Positions 1 to 10,455 of a stretch of DNA of 64,000 nt are shown in pieces. The translations under genes were made by a program, and so were the position numbers. Position 1 is the first letter of the stretch. Each line of letters opens with the position of its first letter. Below the pieces are notes generated by a model. It was given only the letters and a program-made list of their open reading frames with translations, made no database searches and had not been told where the DNA came from. The stretch is taken from positions 28,909,709 to 28,973,708 of the forward strand of contig CM043971.1 of NCBI GenBank assembly GCA_014529385.2. The letters run 5' to 3'. The stretch is from Adiantum capillus-veneris (lineage: Eukaryota > Streptophyta > Polypodiopsida > Polypodiales > Pteridaceae).

Positions 1-701
1 TCATAGCATCTAAGATCTGCATTTTGAGCTCCATTTACTGAAGCTGCAACTATTGGATGAGTTTGGTGAACTGGGTGAACTTGCCTTTGGTTCCACATCA
101 TAGGACGTCCTCTCCTTCCAGCATTCCTTAAATTTCCATTTCGTACCCTTTGAGAGTTTGACATCTCTTTAGCTAAGGGTTTAGCTCTTAAAAGAGCATC
201 TTGAAAATTTATAGGCCTCATGGCTTCTAGAAGAGTATTTAAAGGATAATTTAGCCCTTGGCAGAAACGGGCTACTTGTTGATCTGCGGTCATTGGCGGA
301 GCATAGCGCCTAAGAGTTACAAATTTGGAGTAGTATTCTTCCACTGTAAGATGAAACTGACGTAAGTTGAAGAATTCATTTATCTTAAGGGATTCGTGTT
401 CAGGTGGAAGATAACGTCCTTTGACAACATACTTAATGTCTTCCCAAGTTTGAGTGTTTTGAGCTACTTGATTATCTTTGCAGTGTTGTTTCCACCAAAG
501 CTTGGCATCCCCCGTGAGACGAAACATAGCCAACATTGTCTGGTTATCGGGAGTAGTACCAGCAGCAACAAAATAATCCTCCATCTCTTCGAGCCACACT
601 TCAACATCACGCTCAACTAGGGATCCTTCCCCTTTGAAAGAGGGAAGTTTAGCTTGCTTGAGAAGTAGCTTTTTCTCTTGAAGAGATGTATACACCGCAC
701 T
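1..701 (-). CDS. gag: Gag body, putative second exon (left copy, cut by window edge)
   Basis: From the acceptor-like TATATTGCACAG (minus strand, just before 701) a frame is open for all 233 codons to the window edge, with no stop. It contains the retrotransposon Gag core: a PSFKGEG block, VWLEEMEDYF, AMFRLTGDAKLWW and a FCQGL block, ending just before the zinc knuckle seen in the right copy. No ATG begins the frame, which supports a start contributed by the LTR exon. The right copy is broken here by a 10-bp duplication, so the left copy is the better preserved. Confidence 0.75.
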
Positions 702-877
702 CTGTGCAATATAGATTAAGTGAAACTTTATTGGATACTCTAACTTTAATCCACTTTAAGGCAAGACTTGATCAGACAATAATACAAACAAAAGATAATA
801 TTAATCCAAACTTTATTTATACACATATTATTTGCTACCAAGGTTGGTAGTCTTTAGGTACAAGGATTGTAATGTCT

Positions 878-1363
878 CTATATTTTGAGTTTAGTGACTA
901 CAAAAGGATAGGCTAAAGGATCAAAATAATAAGTTTCCTTTGACCCTTGAAAGCTACGAGACACACATATGGGTTGAATCCTACCACCATGGATAACTTT
1001 TGTAACTTGGTTATAGACCCATTGCGTCTGAGATATCTTTTCTCCTCCCAAGGTAATGGTAGCATCCGGATTCTTAGTACCAATGAAAATATAAACTTTG
1101 ATGACTTTTAACTCCTCTGCCCAACGAAGTTTCTTGAGATTGGTATCCATGCACCATATCTTGTCAGCATCGATGGTATAGATTCCTCTAGATGGACTCC
1201 AGTTGATGCCCCATCCTCTATGCACCCTTGGAATAGGTGGTGCAAACACCCTATCCAAAATCATCATCACCCTTTTTCGAAACTGATAATTCGGTGACTG
1301 GCATGCATTTTCAAACATGATGGTGAACACCTGGAATTTCTGGTAGGCTGAATAAACATTTTC
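878..1363 (-). CDS. Unrecognised extra ORF between PBS and Gag (left copy)
   Basis: An open frame of 161 codons starts after an acceptor-like CCTGGTACAG and ends in TAG at 880-878. There is no ATG at its beginning; an internal start would give a shorter protein of roughly 145-150 residues. I recognise no domain. Visible features are an aromatic and basic N-terminal third (AYQKFQVFTIMFEN), a conserved tryptophan-containing centre and a C-terminus ending VVTKLKI. I see no transmembrane segment or zinc motif. AATAAA follows 61 bases after the stop. The right copy is 486 bp as well, and within 453 comparable bases I count 17 differences, 7 changing amino acids. Extra ORFs before gag are known from Ogre-type elements, but I see no similarity to claim. 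Confidence 0.6.
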   Translation of the reverse strand, partial: ENVYSAYQKFQVFTIMFENACQSPNYQFRKRVMMILDRVFAPPIPRVHRGWGINWSPSRGIYTIDADKIWCMDTNLKKLRWAEELKVIKVYIFIGTKNPDATITLGGEKISQTQWVYNQVTKVIHGGRIQPICVSRSFQGSKETYYFDPLAYPFVVTKLKI

Positions 1364-1499
1364 CTGTACCAGGAAAGTTCAGTCTTCCATACCATATAAA
1401 AACTCAAAACAATTTTTCTAGGTTCTTCTATTATTTCAAACATTCGCATCCTTCAACATCCAAACATCAATCTAAAAATCTCCCCAAGCTCTAACCTAG

Positions 1500-1511
1500 G
1501 CTCTGATACCA
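1500..1511 (-). other. Primer-binding site, initiator tRNA-Met
   Basis: On the minus strand this reads TGGTATCAGAGC, the standard plant PBS complementary to the 3' end of initiator tRNA-Met. It lies one base inside the LTR end (1513), where minus-strand DNA synthesis would start. If the proposed splicing is real, this site lies inside the intron. Confidence 0.95.
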
Positions 1512-2506
1512 GTGTGAGGTCCCTGCACCTTTTTGAGAGGAGCGGAGTACCTTTGATAGGTCTCCAATCCTGAGAAGGAAAAACCAATGGACATTGCCTT
1601 AGCTACTACGTAGCCACGGGCATGAACCGTTAGTGAAGGATTGGTCCTATCTCGCTATGGCGGAGCGTGACCATCATAACCCTATCTAAAAACTATCTAT
1701 AATCAATTATACCTAAAAGTATAAATCTTAGAGTGACCAACCTGTGCGCTTTTTTCCCCATGTTTCAGAAGCACAGCCGCCAAGGTTTGTCTCTTTTAAG
1801 ATTTATGACTAATTAAAAAAAAAAATTCTAGCGTTGGTAAGTTACCCGACTCATCGGGTCCACCCGTCCATAGAATGATACCGTCGGGGTATCATTCTCC
1901 CACTTTCCACACCACACTCACCCTTCTTTTGTTATCTAATTACTACCACACTGTTTAAACATACATGTTCCTTTACTTTATTTATGATACTGGTTCGTTA
2001 AAACAGCCCTTCAAATAGTATTACAAACAATTGTCAAACAAGAAGTCGTCCAATTTTAAACCAACAACCCTTGGATTAGGTTCACTCAAGAATCTCTACT
2101 AGCGCTATTATGTCCGATCGGTATATACATTAATTATTAAAACCCTTGTCCTCATGAGCGTCCCATACCACTCGACCAGTACTCGTTGTGCTAATCTGGA
2201 CGTACTCCCGTCACAGCAACAACGGTGCCAATCTGGGCTTCATCTCACGCCTCGGCAACTGCCACATAGTACCAGCGCTAATAAGTAGAGAGACTTGAGA
2301 GAAACCATACCGAAGGTTTTGGACAAACATTCTTTCCTATAGCAACCAGTTTAACCAGACAATCTTTCCTACTTGTCAAACATATGACGAGTTTCTTGGG
2401 GTTAAGCCCCGTGGTTTCGGTCCGTGTTTTCTTTTCATAAGGTAAATAATATATTCCTATGGTTTCGCATATGCAATGATGCATAACTTGAAACTGCAAT
2501 ACTAAC

Positions 2507-2629
2507 CTGTACCATAGCTCCAATTGGTCCGATTGGTGGAGACATAGCATGTTCCGCAGGAGTTCCACCGTTACTTGTACCGGCTTCATGATCATTAGCG
2601 CCTTGTGTTCGAGCACGCTTTGGAGTCAT
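2507..2629 (-). CDS. gag: Putative first exon of Gag inside the LTR (left copy)
   Basis: ATG at 2629 opens 41 codons starting MTPKRARTQ, a basic start typical of plant Ty3/gypsy Gag, and ending ...GAMVQ. The next bases read CAG|GTTAGTAT on the minus strand, a good plant 5' splice site. Joining codon 41 to the acceptor-like CAG at 704-702 keeps the frame and runs into the Gag body at 701. Joining to the acceptor at 1366-1364 keeps the frame into the extra ORF. The right copy has the same exon at 57603-57725 with four amino-acid and four silent changes. Without splicing the frame stops after 64 codons. The exon is seen in the sequence; its splicing is inferred. Confidence 0.5.
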
Positions 2630-3039
2630 TTTTTTGTACTACACTTAGAACTTTAAATTGGTCAATTTCCCTAGTAATCTCCTTGTTTTCAAAGAGAGTC
2701 TGTAAATTTGAACCCTCGCCAACTCGGATTCACACTTAGTGTTGTTGTTCTACGTCTAATTTCTATACATCAAATATTTGCTAATCTTAATTAATAAAAA
2801 ATTAAGTGTGTAAATTACGAGTGAAAGTTTAGGAATGAATTACTTTTATGCATGACATTTCTAATCCAATTCTAACTTCAATTCTATACTTCAACTAAAT
2901 CAATTTTTAGTATTATTCAAAATTCTATTTAACCTAATTGACAATAACATTGGTGAATGAGAATTTCATCATGTATAATAAGAATATGATGAGTTCTCTT
3001 ATGTATTAACTTTCAATTAGCAATATATAAGTTAATAGT

Positions 3040-3660
3040 GAAGATGTACTAACTAGAGAGAGTAGGTATACTTAGAGAGATTAGAGTAAGAGAAAACATA
3101 CACACACATCTTTTCTAAAGTTAATTGAATCTTACTATCCATTAGAAAGATTAGAGTAAAAGAGAACACATGCACATACTTTTCTAAAGCTAATTGAATC
3201 TCACCAATCTATTAAAGAGATTAGAGTAAAAGATAACACACACACACACACACACACATATCCTTCTTAAAGCTAATTGAATCTTACTAATCTATTAGAA
3301 GATTAGAGTAATAGATAGCACACACACACACATAACTAATTGAATCTTACTAATCTATTAGAGAGATTAGAGTAAGAGATAGCACACACACACACATAAC
3401 TAATTGAATCTTACTAATCCATTAGAGATTAGAGTAAGAGATAGCACACATACACATAGCTAATTGAATTTTACTAATCTATTAGAGAGATTAGAGTAAT
3501 AGATAGCACACACACACATAACTAATTGAATCTTACTAATCCATTAGAGATTAGAGTAAGAGATAGCACATATACTCATAGCTAATTGAATCTCACTAAT
3601 CTATTAGAGAGATTAGAGTAAGAGATAGCACACATACATCATTCCTAAAGTTAATTGAAT
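3040..3660 (-). repeat. Minisatellite in LTR leader, about 8-9 units of 60-70 bp
   Basis: Each unit contains TAATTGAATCTTACTAATC, then a GATTAGAGTAAGAGATAG-like block, then a CA microsatellite of variable length. I count about eight to nine units here and about seven in the right copy (56636-57140), so the array has changed length since the two copies separated. It lies between the TATA box and the first putative coding exon. No open frame runs through it. Confidence 0.9.
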
Positions 3661-3804
3661 GCTTAATTAATACGCATCTTATTAGTCCACTAGAGTTTTT
3701 GCTCTCTTAGTGGTTTGTAGACGCCTTCTCTCTAAGAGAAGTGGCAGCACTTCGTGAGCTCTATAGAGGCAATCTCTATGTCTAAAGTGTGAGCATGGAT
3801 GCTC

Positions 3805-3812
3805 TATTTATA
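3805..3812 (-). promoter_or_regulatory. TATA box of the left family 1 LTR
   Basis: The minus strand reads TATAAATA and the right copy has the identical motif at 56491-56498. Transcription would start about 30 bases downstream, before the tandem repeat and the start exon. The LTR minisatellite is therefore expected to be in the transcribed leader. Confidence 0.6.
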
Positions 3813-4413
3813 GCAGAAAGAAAAACGTCCAGCTTTTTTTTCAATTTTTTTTAAAAAAATTGTTTAATAAAAATTTTTTATAATTTTTTTTCCAAAAATC
3901 ATACCCGCATTTTTGGTACCCTTGTGGTACCCATGAGCTTGACCACTTTGTCATTATCATCAAAAGATAAGGCCACACAAGCCCCCCCTCATTAAGATTA
4001 GTCAAAAGTACCCTCTCCTTTTCCATATGACAGTGTGTCCCACTTTGTCCCCTCCTATGTGATCCTTGTGCCTTCATTTGTCATCCCTGTGTATTCTTTT
4101 GTCTTTATAATTATTTTATTTATTTCCTTAATGATAATTTACTTTACATTTTTAAGTTAAACATTCCAATATTATATTAACTTTACAGTAGTAAAAGAAA
4201 ATTCTACAATCAGTAAATAAGTCTTGCAATAAGTTAGTTAGTGATTCATATAGCTAAACATGTCAGAATTTTATAGCGTAAATTTTAATTTCTAGGTTTT
4301 CTCAACCTACGATTCATAATTTGAACTCGAATATCTTAAATAAGGAGTGATGGTTCAAAAAAATACAAATGCGTAATAGAACTTGTGTGCAATTTGAAAG
4401 TAGAGACCTTACA

Positions 4414-6295
4414 ATTCTAATTCAATCCATGAATTCCCACTTCATTTGCATCTCAAGAAAAGATCATTTGTTATTGACGTGGCAACCATGTATTGATTGA
4501 TCCTTATAATGATCATCGTCTTAGCACCACAATAAAATGGACATTCAGTGCACCACTAGATGTCCATAAACTTATATGAGGGCATATGGTTAGTCAATCC
4601 AAATCGTATAGGCAGATATGAATAACGGTAGCTTTCTTTTCATGATACCGTTTGTTGCATGAGTAACATATGGGTAAAGTGATGTGATAAGGTGTTAGTA
4701 TATATTATGGATCTGAGCTTGATTCATTGTTTTGAGGTCAAATAATTTTAATTGCATGTTATACATGCACCCAAAAATGGAAAAAAGTTATTTTTTGCAT
4801 ATATGTGAAGTTATGGTTTATGGTTGATCAAAGTGATAGAAATGTTTCACATCATTTTTATGTTGGTGGAATGATGTCATACGATGTATGGAACCTCACG
4901 GATGGATGTGGATGTCTCATGTGTATGTGTATGTTGCTTTTCACTCTTGTAGGTCAAACTAGCTCTATGTGCTATGGGGTGAGGTGCAGTCATAATGCAT
5001 CACTTATGCATGATTGGGTATTATCAAAATTGGATTTTGATATCATATTTAGTTGTTGTTCAAACTTATTTTATGCATAAAAATTCCATGTCTTAAGGAC
5101 CATGTGTGTGGGCTCAGTTTGGTGGCAATGAATATGTCAACTCCAAGTGTGGGAGTTGCTTTAGTATGGAATATGTTTTATGGTCAAGGGCTAAGATCCC
5201 TCATGGATTATGGTTCTCATATTGATTTTGGAAGTCAGTGTGGCTCTTATATCATTTTCTGGGATATAATTGTGCTGCCAAAATTTTTCCAGCCATGCTA
5301 TATACTAAAGTGGTTTTACACGATTGGATGTGCATCACCTTGAGTTAGGTGGAGTGTTCACTTATGTGATGTGATTGGATTATGGTTTATGGTTTTTGTA
5401 TTGGATCAAGAAGTGGTTTTGATGCTTCATAGTGGACGTGTAAGGGTAGAGACCTTATATAGTCTGATTGCTTGGAAAGATTGTTTGTGCATATGGAAGA
5501 TGTTATTGTGATTGGACTCATGCATTATGTTTCTCATAGTAGAATCACTACAAGACTAGGATCACCTACATTGCTTAGCCTTAGACAAGAGGGTCTATGA
5601 CCTGGGGCTTTGTTGGATCGAGGGTGTTTCCTAGATCTTCCTTTTTGCTAGGCTCATCTACACAGTTAGTGTGTCGGGGGTTGAACAACCTACATGGCTA
5701 ACGTGTCATGGATCTTGCATTGGCTTTGCCTAAACACCCAATTTTGGGCATCGAAGAGGCATGACACCTGAATTGGTATGGTGGGTGTTGATACCTTACC
5801 ACCTACTGGTATTTGGGATGCTTTCAGAGCTTGGATTCATGGAGGAAGGTGAATCGGCCTCAGCCTATGTCTGGCTCAGGTAGGTTGAAGGTGTTCACAC
5901 TCTCTCCCAACGAAGTGAAATCTAGGGTCATTTTATTCATTCAAACAAGTTAAAGAAGGGGTTTTTTAATACCCTCTGAAAGCACATTATATAGGAGGGT
6001 TCTTGATAATGCACCCCCTGAGTGGAAAGCTTAAAATTTTCTTGACAAAGAACAGTGCCACCTACCATCTCACCCCAATCTAATTCAACGTTTGGAGAGG
6101 ATTCTACAATACATAATTTTTAAGGGAGATGTTAATGGGAGTCTCCATATTAGAAGGTTAATTACAATGCACGTAGAGAGCTCAAGGCAGATTTCAATGG
6201 GAGTCCCCATATTAGATAGTTAATTAAAATATATATGGAGAGCTTCGGGATTTAGCTAGAAGTTCTTTTGGGGAGCGGACCTGATTATAGGTGTA
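4414..6295. other. Unassigned spacer between family 1 left copy and the copia element
   Basis: No coding region is convincing. Two open stretches at 4805-5343 overlap in different frames and have skewed, repetitive composition. At 6126-6245 a segment of about 60 bp occurs twice in a row (both contain ATGGGAGT and CCATATTAGA), a diverged local tandem duplication. The rest may be old retroelement DNA, but I see no LTR ends. Confidence 0.5.
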
Positions 6296-6300
6296 TGAAA

Positions 6301-6621
6301 TGTAAAGAAAGAGGATGCAAGAGAGATACACAAGATAAGCACAAAGCACACAGAGATGGAAAGCTTCTTCTTCTTCTCACAGAAAAGAGAGTACAAAATG
6401 ACTAAGTGCTAAAACTGAAAAGTAGCACATATGTACATGCGGTCACTAAGTGTGAACTCGCTAGAAGTGTACTAGGCTGGCATTATAAGTGTAGTCCACC
6501 TGTAGAATCACTGGCAAAGATCCTCCGTGTCGGTCACCTAACGCACTAGTGAGTAAATGCCATAAGCAGTCAAGACCCGTAGTGGATGCCAGCTCAAGAT
6601 GTAGAGCTCGACATCTCAACA
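6301..6621 (-). repeat. 3' LTR of the copia element
   Basis: On the plus strand it begins TGTAAAGAAAG and ends CATCTCAACA. Preceded by TGAAA (one half of the TSD) and followed by the polypurine tract. It aligns without gaps to 10130-10450. Confidence 0.97.
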
Positions 6622-6633
6622 CTCCCCCTCGAG
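6622..6633 (-). other. Polypurine tract of the copia element
   Basis: The minus strand reads CTCGAGGGGGAG directly next to the 3' LTR. This is the expected position and composition of the RNase H-resistant primer for plus-strand synthesis. Confidence 0.8.
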
Positions 6634-6644
6634 ATCTACATGTT

Positions 6645-7187
6645 TCAGAGTCCAAGCATAGTCCGGAAACGTCGAAGTTTCTCAGCTCCGAGGGCCTTGG
6701 TAAAGATATCCGCTATCTGCTCCTCTGTGCTGACGTAGACAAGGTCGATGTCGCCCGCCAACACTCGCTCTCGAACGTAGTGGTAATGGACCTCTATGTG
6801 CTTGGTCCTGGCATGGAACACTGGGTTCCTAGCCAACTGCATGCTGCTGAGGTTGTCACAATGGATGATAATCTGTTGGTCCACTTGCACTCCCAAGTCC
6901 TCAAGTAATGTGCGTAGCCAACTACCTTGCACGCTACAACTGCTACACCTCTGTACTTGGCCTCTGTGCTTAGTTTTATACACCCATTTACAGCCAATAG
7001 CTTTCTTGCCACTTGGCAATGGCACCAACTCCCATGTGTCATTTGCTTCCAATGCAGCCATCTCTTCATTCATTGCATCATCCCAATGCACATTTCCAAC
7101 TGCATCCTCAAAACATGTGGGCTCCACATCCTGTATCACCTTAGCCATGTAGGCTTGGTCCTGGGTCACTCCTTTGCCCTCTAGCAT
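6645..7187 (-). pseudogene. pol: Copia RT/RNase H remnant with the RT core deleted
   Basis: The N-terminal RT block (MNEEMAALEANDTWELV, then CKWVYKTK) is followed at once, near 6970-6985, by RNase H sequence. An STEAKYRG motif (normally STEAEYRA) appears in a neighbouring frame, and the main frame resumes with HCDNLSSMQLARNP, HARTKHIEVHYHYVRE and DIFTKAL to the stop at 6645. All central RT motifs, including the YVDD-type catalytic site, are missing, roughly 0.8-1 kb. Frame changes around the junction separate the two halves. This identifies the element as non-autonomous. Confidence 0.9.
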
Positions 7188-7344
7188 CTTCTTGTACTTT
7201 CCTTACACCAGGTGTCCTGACAGTCGGAATTCCAAATTCCTCATCAAGACTTTGTTCAGAACCATTTGAATCCATTTCTACATGTGAAAACCCTGATGAT
7301 GCATCAGCCATAAAGGGAGGTTCATCAACCTTTTCCTTTCCTTT

Positions 7345-9837
7345 TCATGATACATTCCCTGTACCTGCTGGTGGAGTAACCTGCGTATGTAGTCTACCAT
7401 TCCATGGCCTCTCAACAGAGCCACGAGAAGATGAATCTTGTGGTCCACTCAAAACCTGTGACTGTGGCCTCACATTTTGTACAACCACATCATCTTTTAC
7501 ATCAGCCCCAATAGTGCCATGTGCATTACTGTACCAGCTGCTCATCTCATCAAAGACTACATCTCTGCTCACTCGTAATTCTCGTGTAGTAGGATTGTAG
7601 CACCTGTACCCCTTTTGTTCAAGGCAATATCCCACAAGAATACATTTCTCTGCTTTAGGATCCAATTTCCTATGCAACTCATCTGGTACATGCACGTAAG
7701 CTATGCAGCCAAACACTTTCAAGTGTGCCAAATCAGGCTTTGTACCTGTAAACTTTTCCTCAGGCGTTACATCATGCACCACAGCTGTAGGTGTCCTGTT
7801 CATAATGTACATAGCTGTATTTACAGCTTCAGCCCAGAAATGATGAGGCATGTTCTTCTCATTCATCAATGCACGTGCAACCTCTGCAATGTGCCTGTTT
7901 TTCCTTTCTGTGAACCCATTCTGCTGTGGAGTATATCTGCATGTAAAATGCCTGCGTATACCATGCATTCGCAGAAAATCTGAAAAATCGTTGGAGAAGT
8001 ACTCTCCCCTTCCATCTGACCTCAATGTCTTGATTTGCATATCTGTCTCCTTCTCAATCATGACTTTGAAGTCTTGAAAGTGACCAAACACTTCACTTTT
8101 GTTACGCATGAAGTAGACCCATACTTTCCTTGTATGGTCATCAATGAAAGAGACATAATACCTGCAACCATGTATACTTGCAGTATCGGTTGGACCCCAA
8201 ACATCTGTGTGCACCACCTCAAGTGGCTTTTTACATACATTGTGCTCATCTGGAAATGAGCCCTTTGACTGTTTTCCAAACTGGCATGCTACACACACTT
8301 TATGCATACCATCCACCTTGAATTTGGGCAAACCTTTTACAATCTGTTTTGATTGCATGCTGCGCAATCTCTGCTCATTGACATGGCCAATGCGTTTGTG
8401 CCAAATGTCAACATCAGCCACAACACCTGTGCCCTGTGCAAATAAGGAAGCTTTTACCTCAGGCATGTCTACCTTCAGCGTAAACATTCTGCCCACACAT
8501 TTGCCCTCTGTGATCAGCTTACAGCCATTTTGGAAATCTTCTACATAACAGCCATTTGGATTGAAGCGAACCTGCAAACCCTGCTCAACCATTTGTCCAA
8601 CAGAAACAAGATTCTTTGTAATGTTTGGGACATGAAGTACATCTGCTAAGTACTTTGATTTCCCACTCTTCGTATTTAGAGGTATGTCCCCTACATGAGC
8701 AATGGGGTGAGCTGTGTCATCTCCTATCTGCACATAGCCTAACACATCTGGTTTGCGCATATCTCTAAACCACTCTCCACGAGACGTCATGTGATTAGAG
8801 GCACCTGAATCCACATACCAAACATCATCTTGGGTGGAATTCTCTGCAGTCATTGTATTCATTACGTGCTGCATAACAAACATGCGCTCATTTTTGTTGT
8901 CATCTGCATCTCTGCTAGTAGATGCATAGTTGCCCTGTTCTCTCTTTCCACTTGCTTTTCCCTTTGGACAGTCACGTGACATGTGACCTCTTTCACCACA
9001 AGTCCAACATTCTCTGCTATCTGCAGTATGTTGTTGCTTGCTTGATCCTGCACCACGACCTCTTTGACTCCCCCTTCCTTGAGACTGGTTTCCCCTGCCA
9101 CCTGTATTATTTTGATTTGATTGAACTTCTTGAAATTGGCCCCTGCAACCCCTTGGGCCTCGACCACGACCTCTACCTCTACCTCTGTTGGAGTTAGAAT
9201 AGAAGGCCTGTTCAGAATTATTTCTGCCATGAGAAGAAGATGTGTCAAGGTTCTTCTCCTCAAGAATAAGCATAGAAATCAAATCTTGGAACACGGGGGT
9301 GTCGTCTCTTGTATTCATGGAAGACCTGAAATGTACATACTCATCTCCTAGACCATCCAAGCATGCACGGACAATGTCATCGTCTTCCACTAAGACTTTA
9401 ATAGATCCAAGAGCCTCAATGATACTCTTGATCTTCAAGGAATAATCATTGATTGAGAGGTTGTTTCTCTTAACCTGATTTAGCTCCGACTTTAGTTGAA
9501 GCTTCCTGGCCTTGGTGTTCACCTCGAACACTCTGCCTAAGTTTTTCCATGCAATGGCGGGGGTTTCAGCATCCTGTAGATAGCCCATCATGCCATCTGT
9601 GATGCTCATAGAAAGACAATACATCACTTTGCTCTGGCCTTATTGCCAGTTCCTCAAAGCTTTCCTTTGTTCTGCTGTAGAATTTGCCTTGGGAATCTCT
9701 GGTTCCTTTTCATTGTCTCCTTCTACATAGTCCCAATAACCTTTTCCTTTTAGGAAATTTGTTATTCTGAACTTCCATGCAGGGTAGTTATTTTTCTCAA
9801 GATTCTCAGTAACAATCTGACTGAAACCGTCAGACAT
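7345..9837 (-). pseudogene. gag-pol: Copia Gag-protease-integrase with one in-frame stop
   Basis: ATG at 9837 opens Gag (MSDGFSQIV...). After 65 codons a TAA at 9642-9640 interrupts the frame, which continues unbroken to 7345. Along it lie the zinc knuckle CWTCGERGHMSRDCP, the protease motif DSGASNHM, the GAG-pre-integrase histidines (IWHKRIGH), and the integrase with D in HTDVWGP, D in LRSDGRGEY and E in QQNGFTERKNR. The frame is lost before 7345 and pol resumes in another frame by 7187. Only one nonsense codon in about 830 codons indicates a fairly recent insertion. Confidence 0.93.
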
Positions 9838-10117
9838 CTTGAAGCACTAAGACAAAATAGCTGCAATCTGCAAAAACCTGCCAATCTGCTGAACCTGCTA
9901 TCGTGGTACCTGTAACGCTTTCTACACTCAACGAGTGTCCACAATCAAGCGTACATACAACCACTGTACTTGTACAGTAAATCTCTGTGTACTGCAGTTG
10001 GAGACCTGTTCAGAAACTTGTATGAAAAACCCCTAAAATTACGAGTCATCTGGTCGTGGATTGCGAACAAAGGGATTGTGATGCTCTTGCTCTCTTAGCC
10101 TCTCTTGCCTGCACCAG

Positions 10118-10129
10118 GCTCTGATACCA
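10118..10129 (-). other. Primer-binding site of the copia element
   Basis: The minus strand reads TGGTATCAGAGC directly beside the 5' LTR, complementary to initiator tRNA-Met. Confidence 0.95.
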
Positions 10130-10450
10130 TGTAAAGAATGAGGATGCAAGAGAGCTACACAAGACAAGCACAAAGCACACAGAGATGGAAAGCTTCTTCC
10201 TCTTCTCACAGAAAAGAGAGTACAAAATGACTAAGTGCTAAAACTGAAAAGTAGCACATATGTACATGCGGTCGCTAAGTGTGAACTCGCTAGAAGCGTA
10301 CTAGACTGGCACTATAAGTGTAGTCCAGCTGTAGAATCACTGGCAGAGATCCTCTGTGTCGGTCACCTAACGTGCCAGTGAGTAAATGCCGTAAGCGGCC
10401 AAGACCCGTAGTGGATGCTAGCTCAAGATGTAGAGCTCGACATCTCAACA
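10130..10450 (-). repeat. 5' LTR of the copia element
   Basis: 321 bp with the same TG...CA ends as the 3' LTR and followed by the second TGAAA target copy. The 18 differences between LTRs are dominated by C/T and G/A changes. Confidence 0.97.
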
Positions 10451-10455
10451 TGAAA

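Larger units (their letters stand above)
1..4413 (-). mobile_element. Family 1 Ty3/gypsy retrotransposon, left copy (5' half, cut by window edge)
   Basis: Reading on the minus strand: LTR (4413 to 1513), initiator-tRNA-Met primer site (1511 to 1500), a leader with an extra ORF, then Gag open to base 1. The same segment lies in opposite orientation at 55914-60330, and the point where similarity stops defines the outer LTR edge. The LTR begins TGTAAGGTC and ends GACCTCACA, a matching 9-bp terminal inverted repeat. The right copy continues into a zinc knuckle, protease and reverse transcriptase. A 2.9-kb LTR with that RT type fits the Tekay/Del group of plant chromoviruses, but this assignment is inference. 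No target-site duplication can be checked because the 3' end is outside the window. Confidence 0.9.
1513..4413 (-). repeat. 5' LTR of family 1, left copy (2901 bp)
   Basis: The outer boundary (4413) is where similarity to the right copy begins. The inner boundary (1513) abuts the primer-binding site after one base. Going downstream on the minus strand it holds a TATA box (3812-3805), a 60-70-bp tandem repeat (3660-3040), the putative Gag start exon (2629-2507) and two hairpins (about 1895-1840). It is unusually long for a plant LTR. The full-length partner LTR of this element lies outside the window. Confidence 0.9.
6301..10450 (-). mobile_element. Complete but defective Ty1/copia retrotransposon
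   Basis: Two 321-bp LTRs (6301-6621 and 10130-10450) flank a minus-strand internal region with PBS, Gag, protease, integrase and a deleted RT/RNase H, ending at a polypurine tract. The 5-bp target duplication TGAAA is at 6296-6300 and 10451-10455. The order PR-INT-RT-RH defines Ty1/copia. The LTRs differ at 18 sites by my count (about 5.6%), 15 of them transitions. Length is 4.15 kb against roughly 5 kb for autonomous relatives, matching the loss of the RT core. One nonsense codon and at least two frameshifts add to the deletion, so it could move only with help. Confidence 0.97.

Noticed and set aside
4805-5343. Two overlapping plus-strand open frames of 91 and 96 codons.
   Set aside because: Different frames, skewed composition, no homologous domain; expected by chance.
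7615-9445. Several plus-strand open frames of 67-122 codons opposite copia Gag-Pol.
   Set aside because: Antisense shadows of the minus-strand reading frame.
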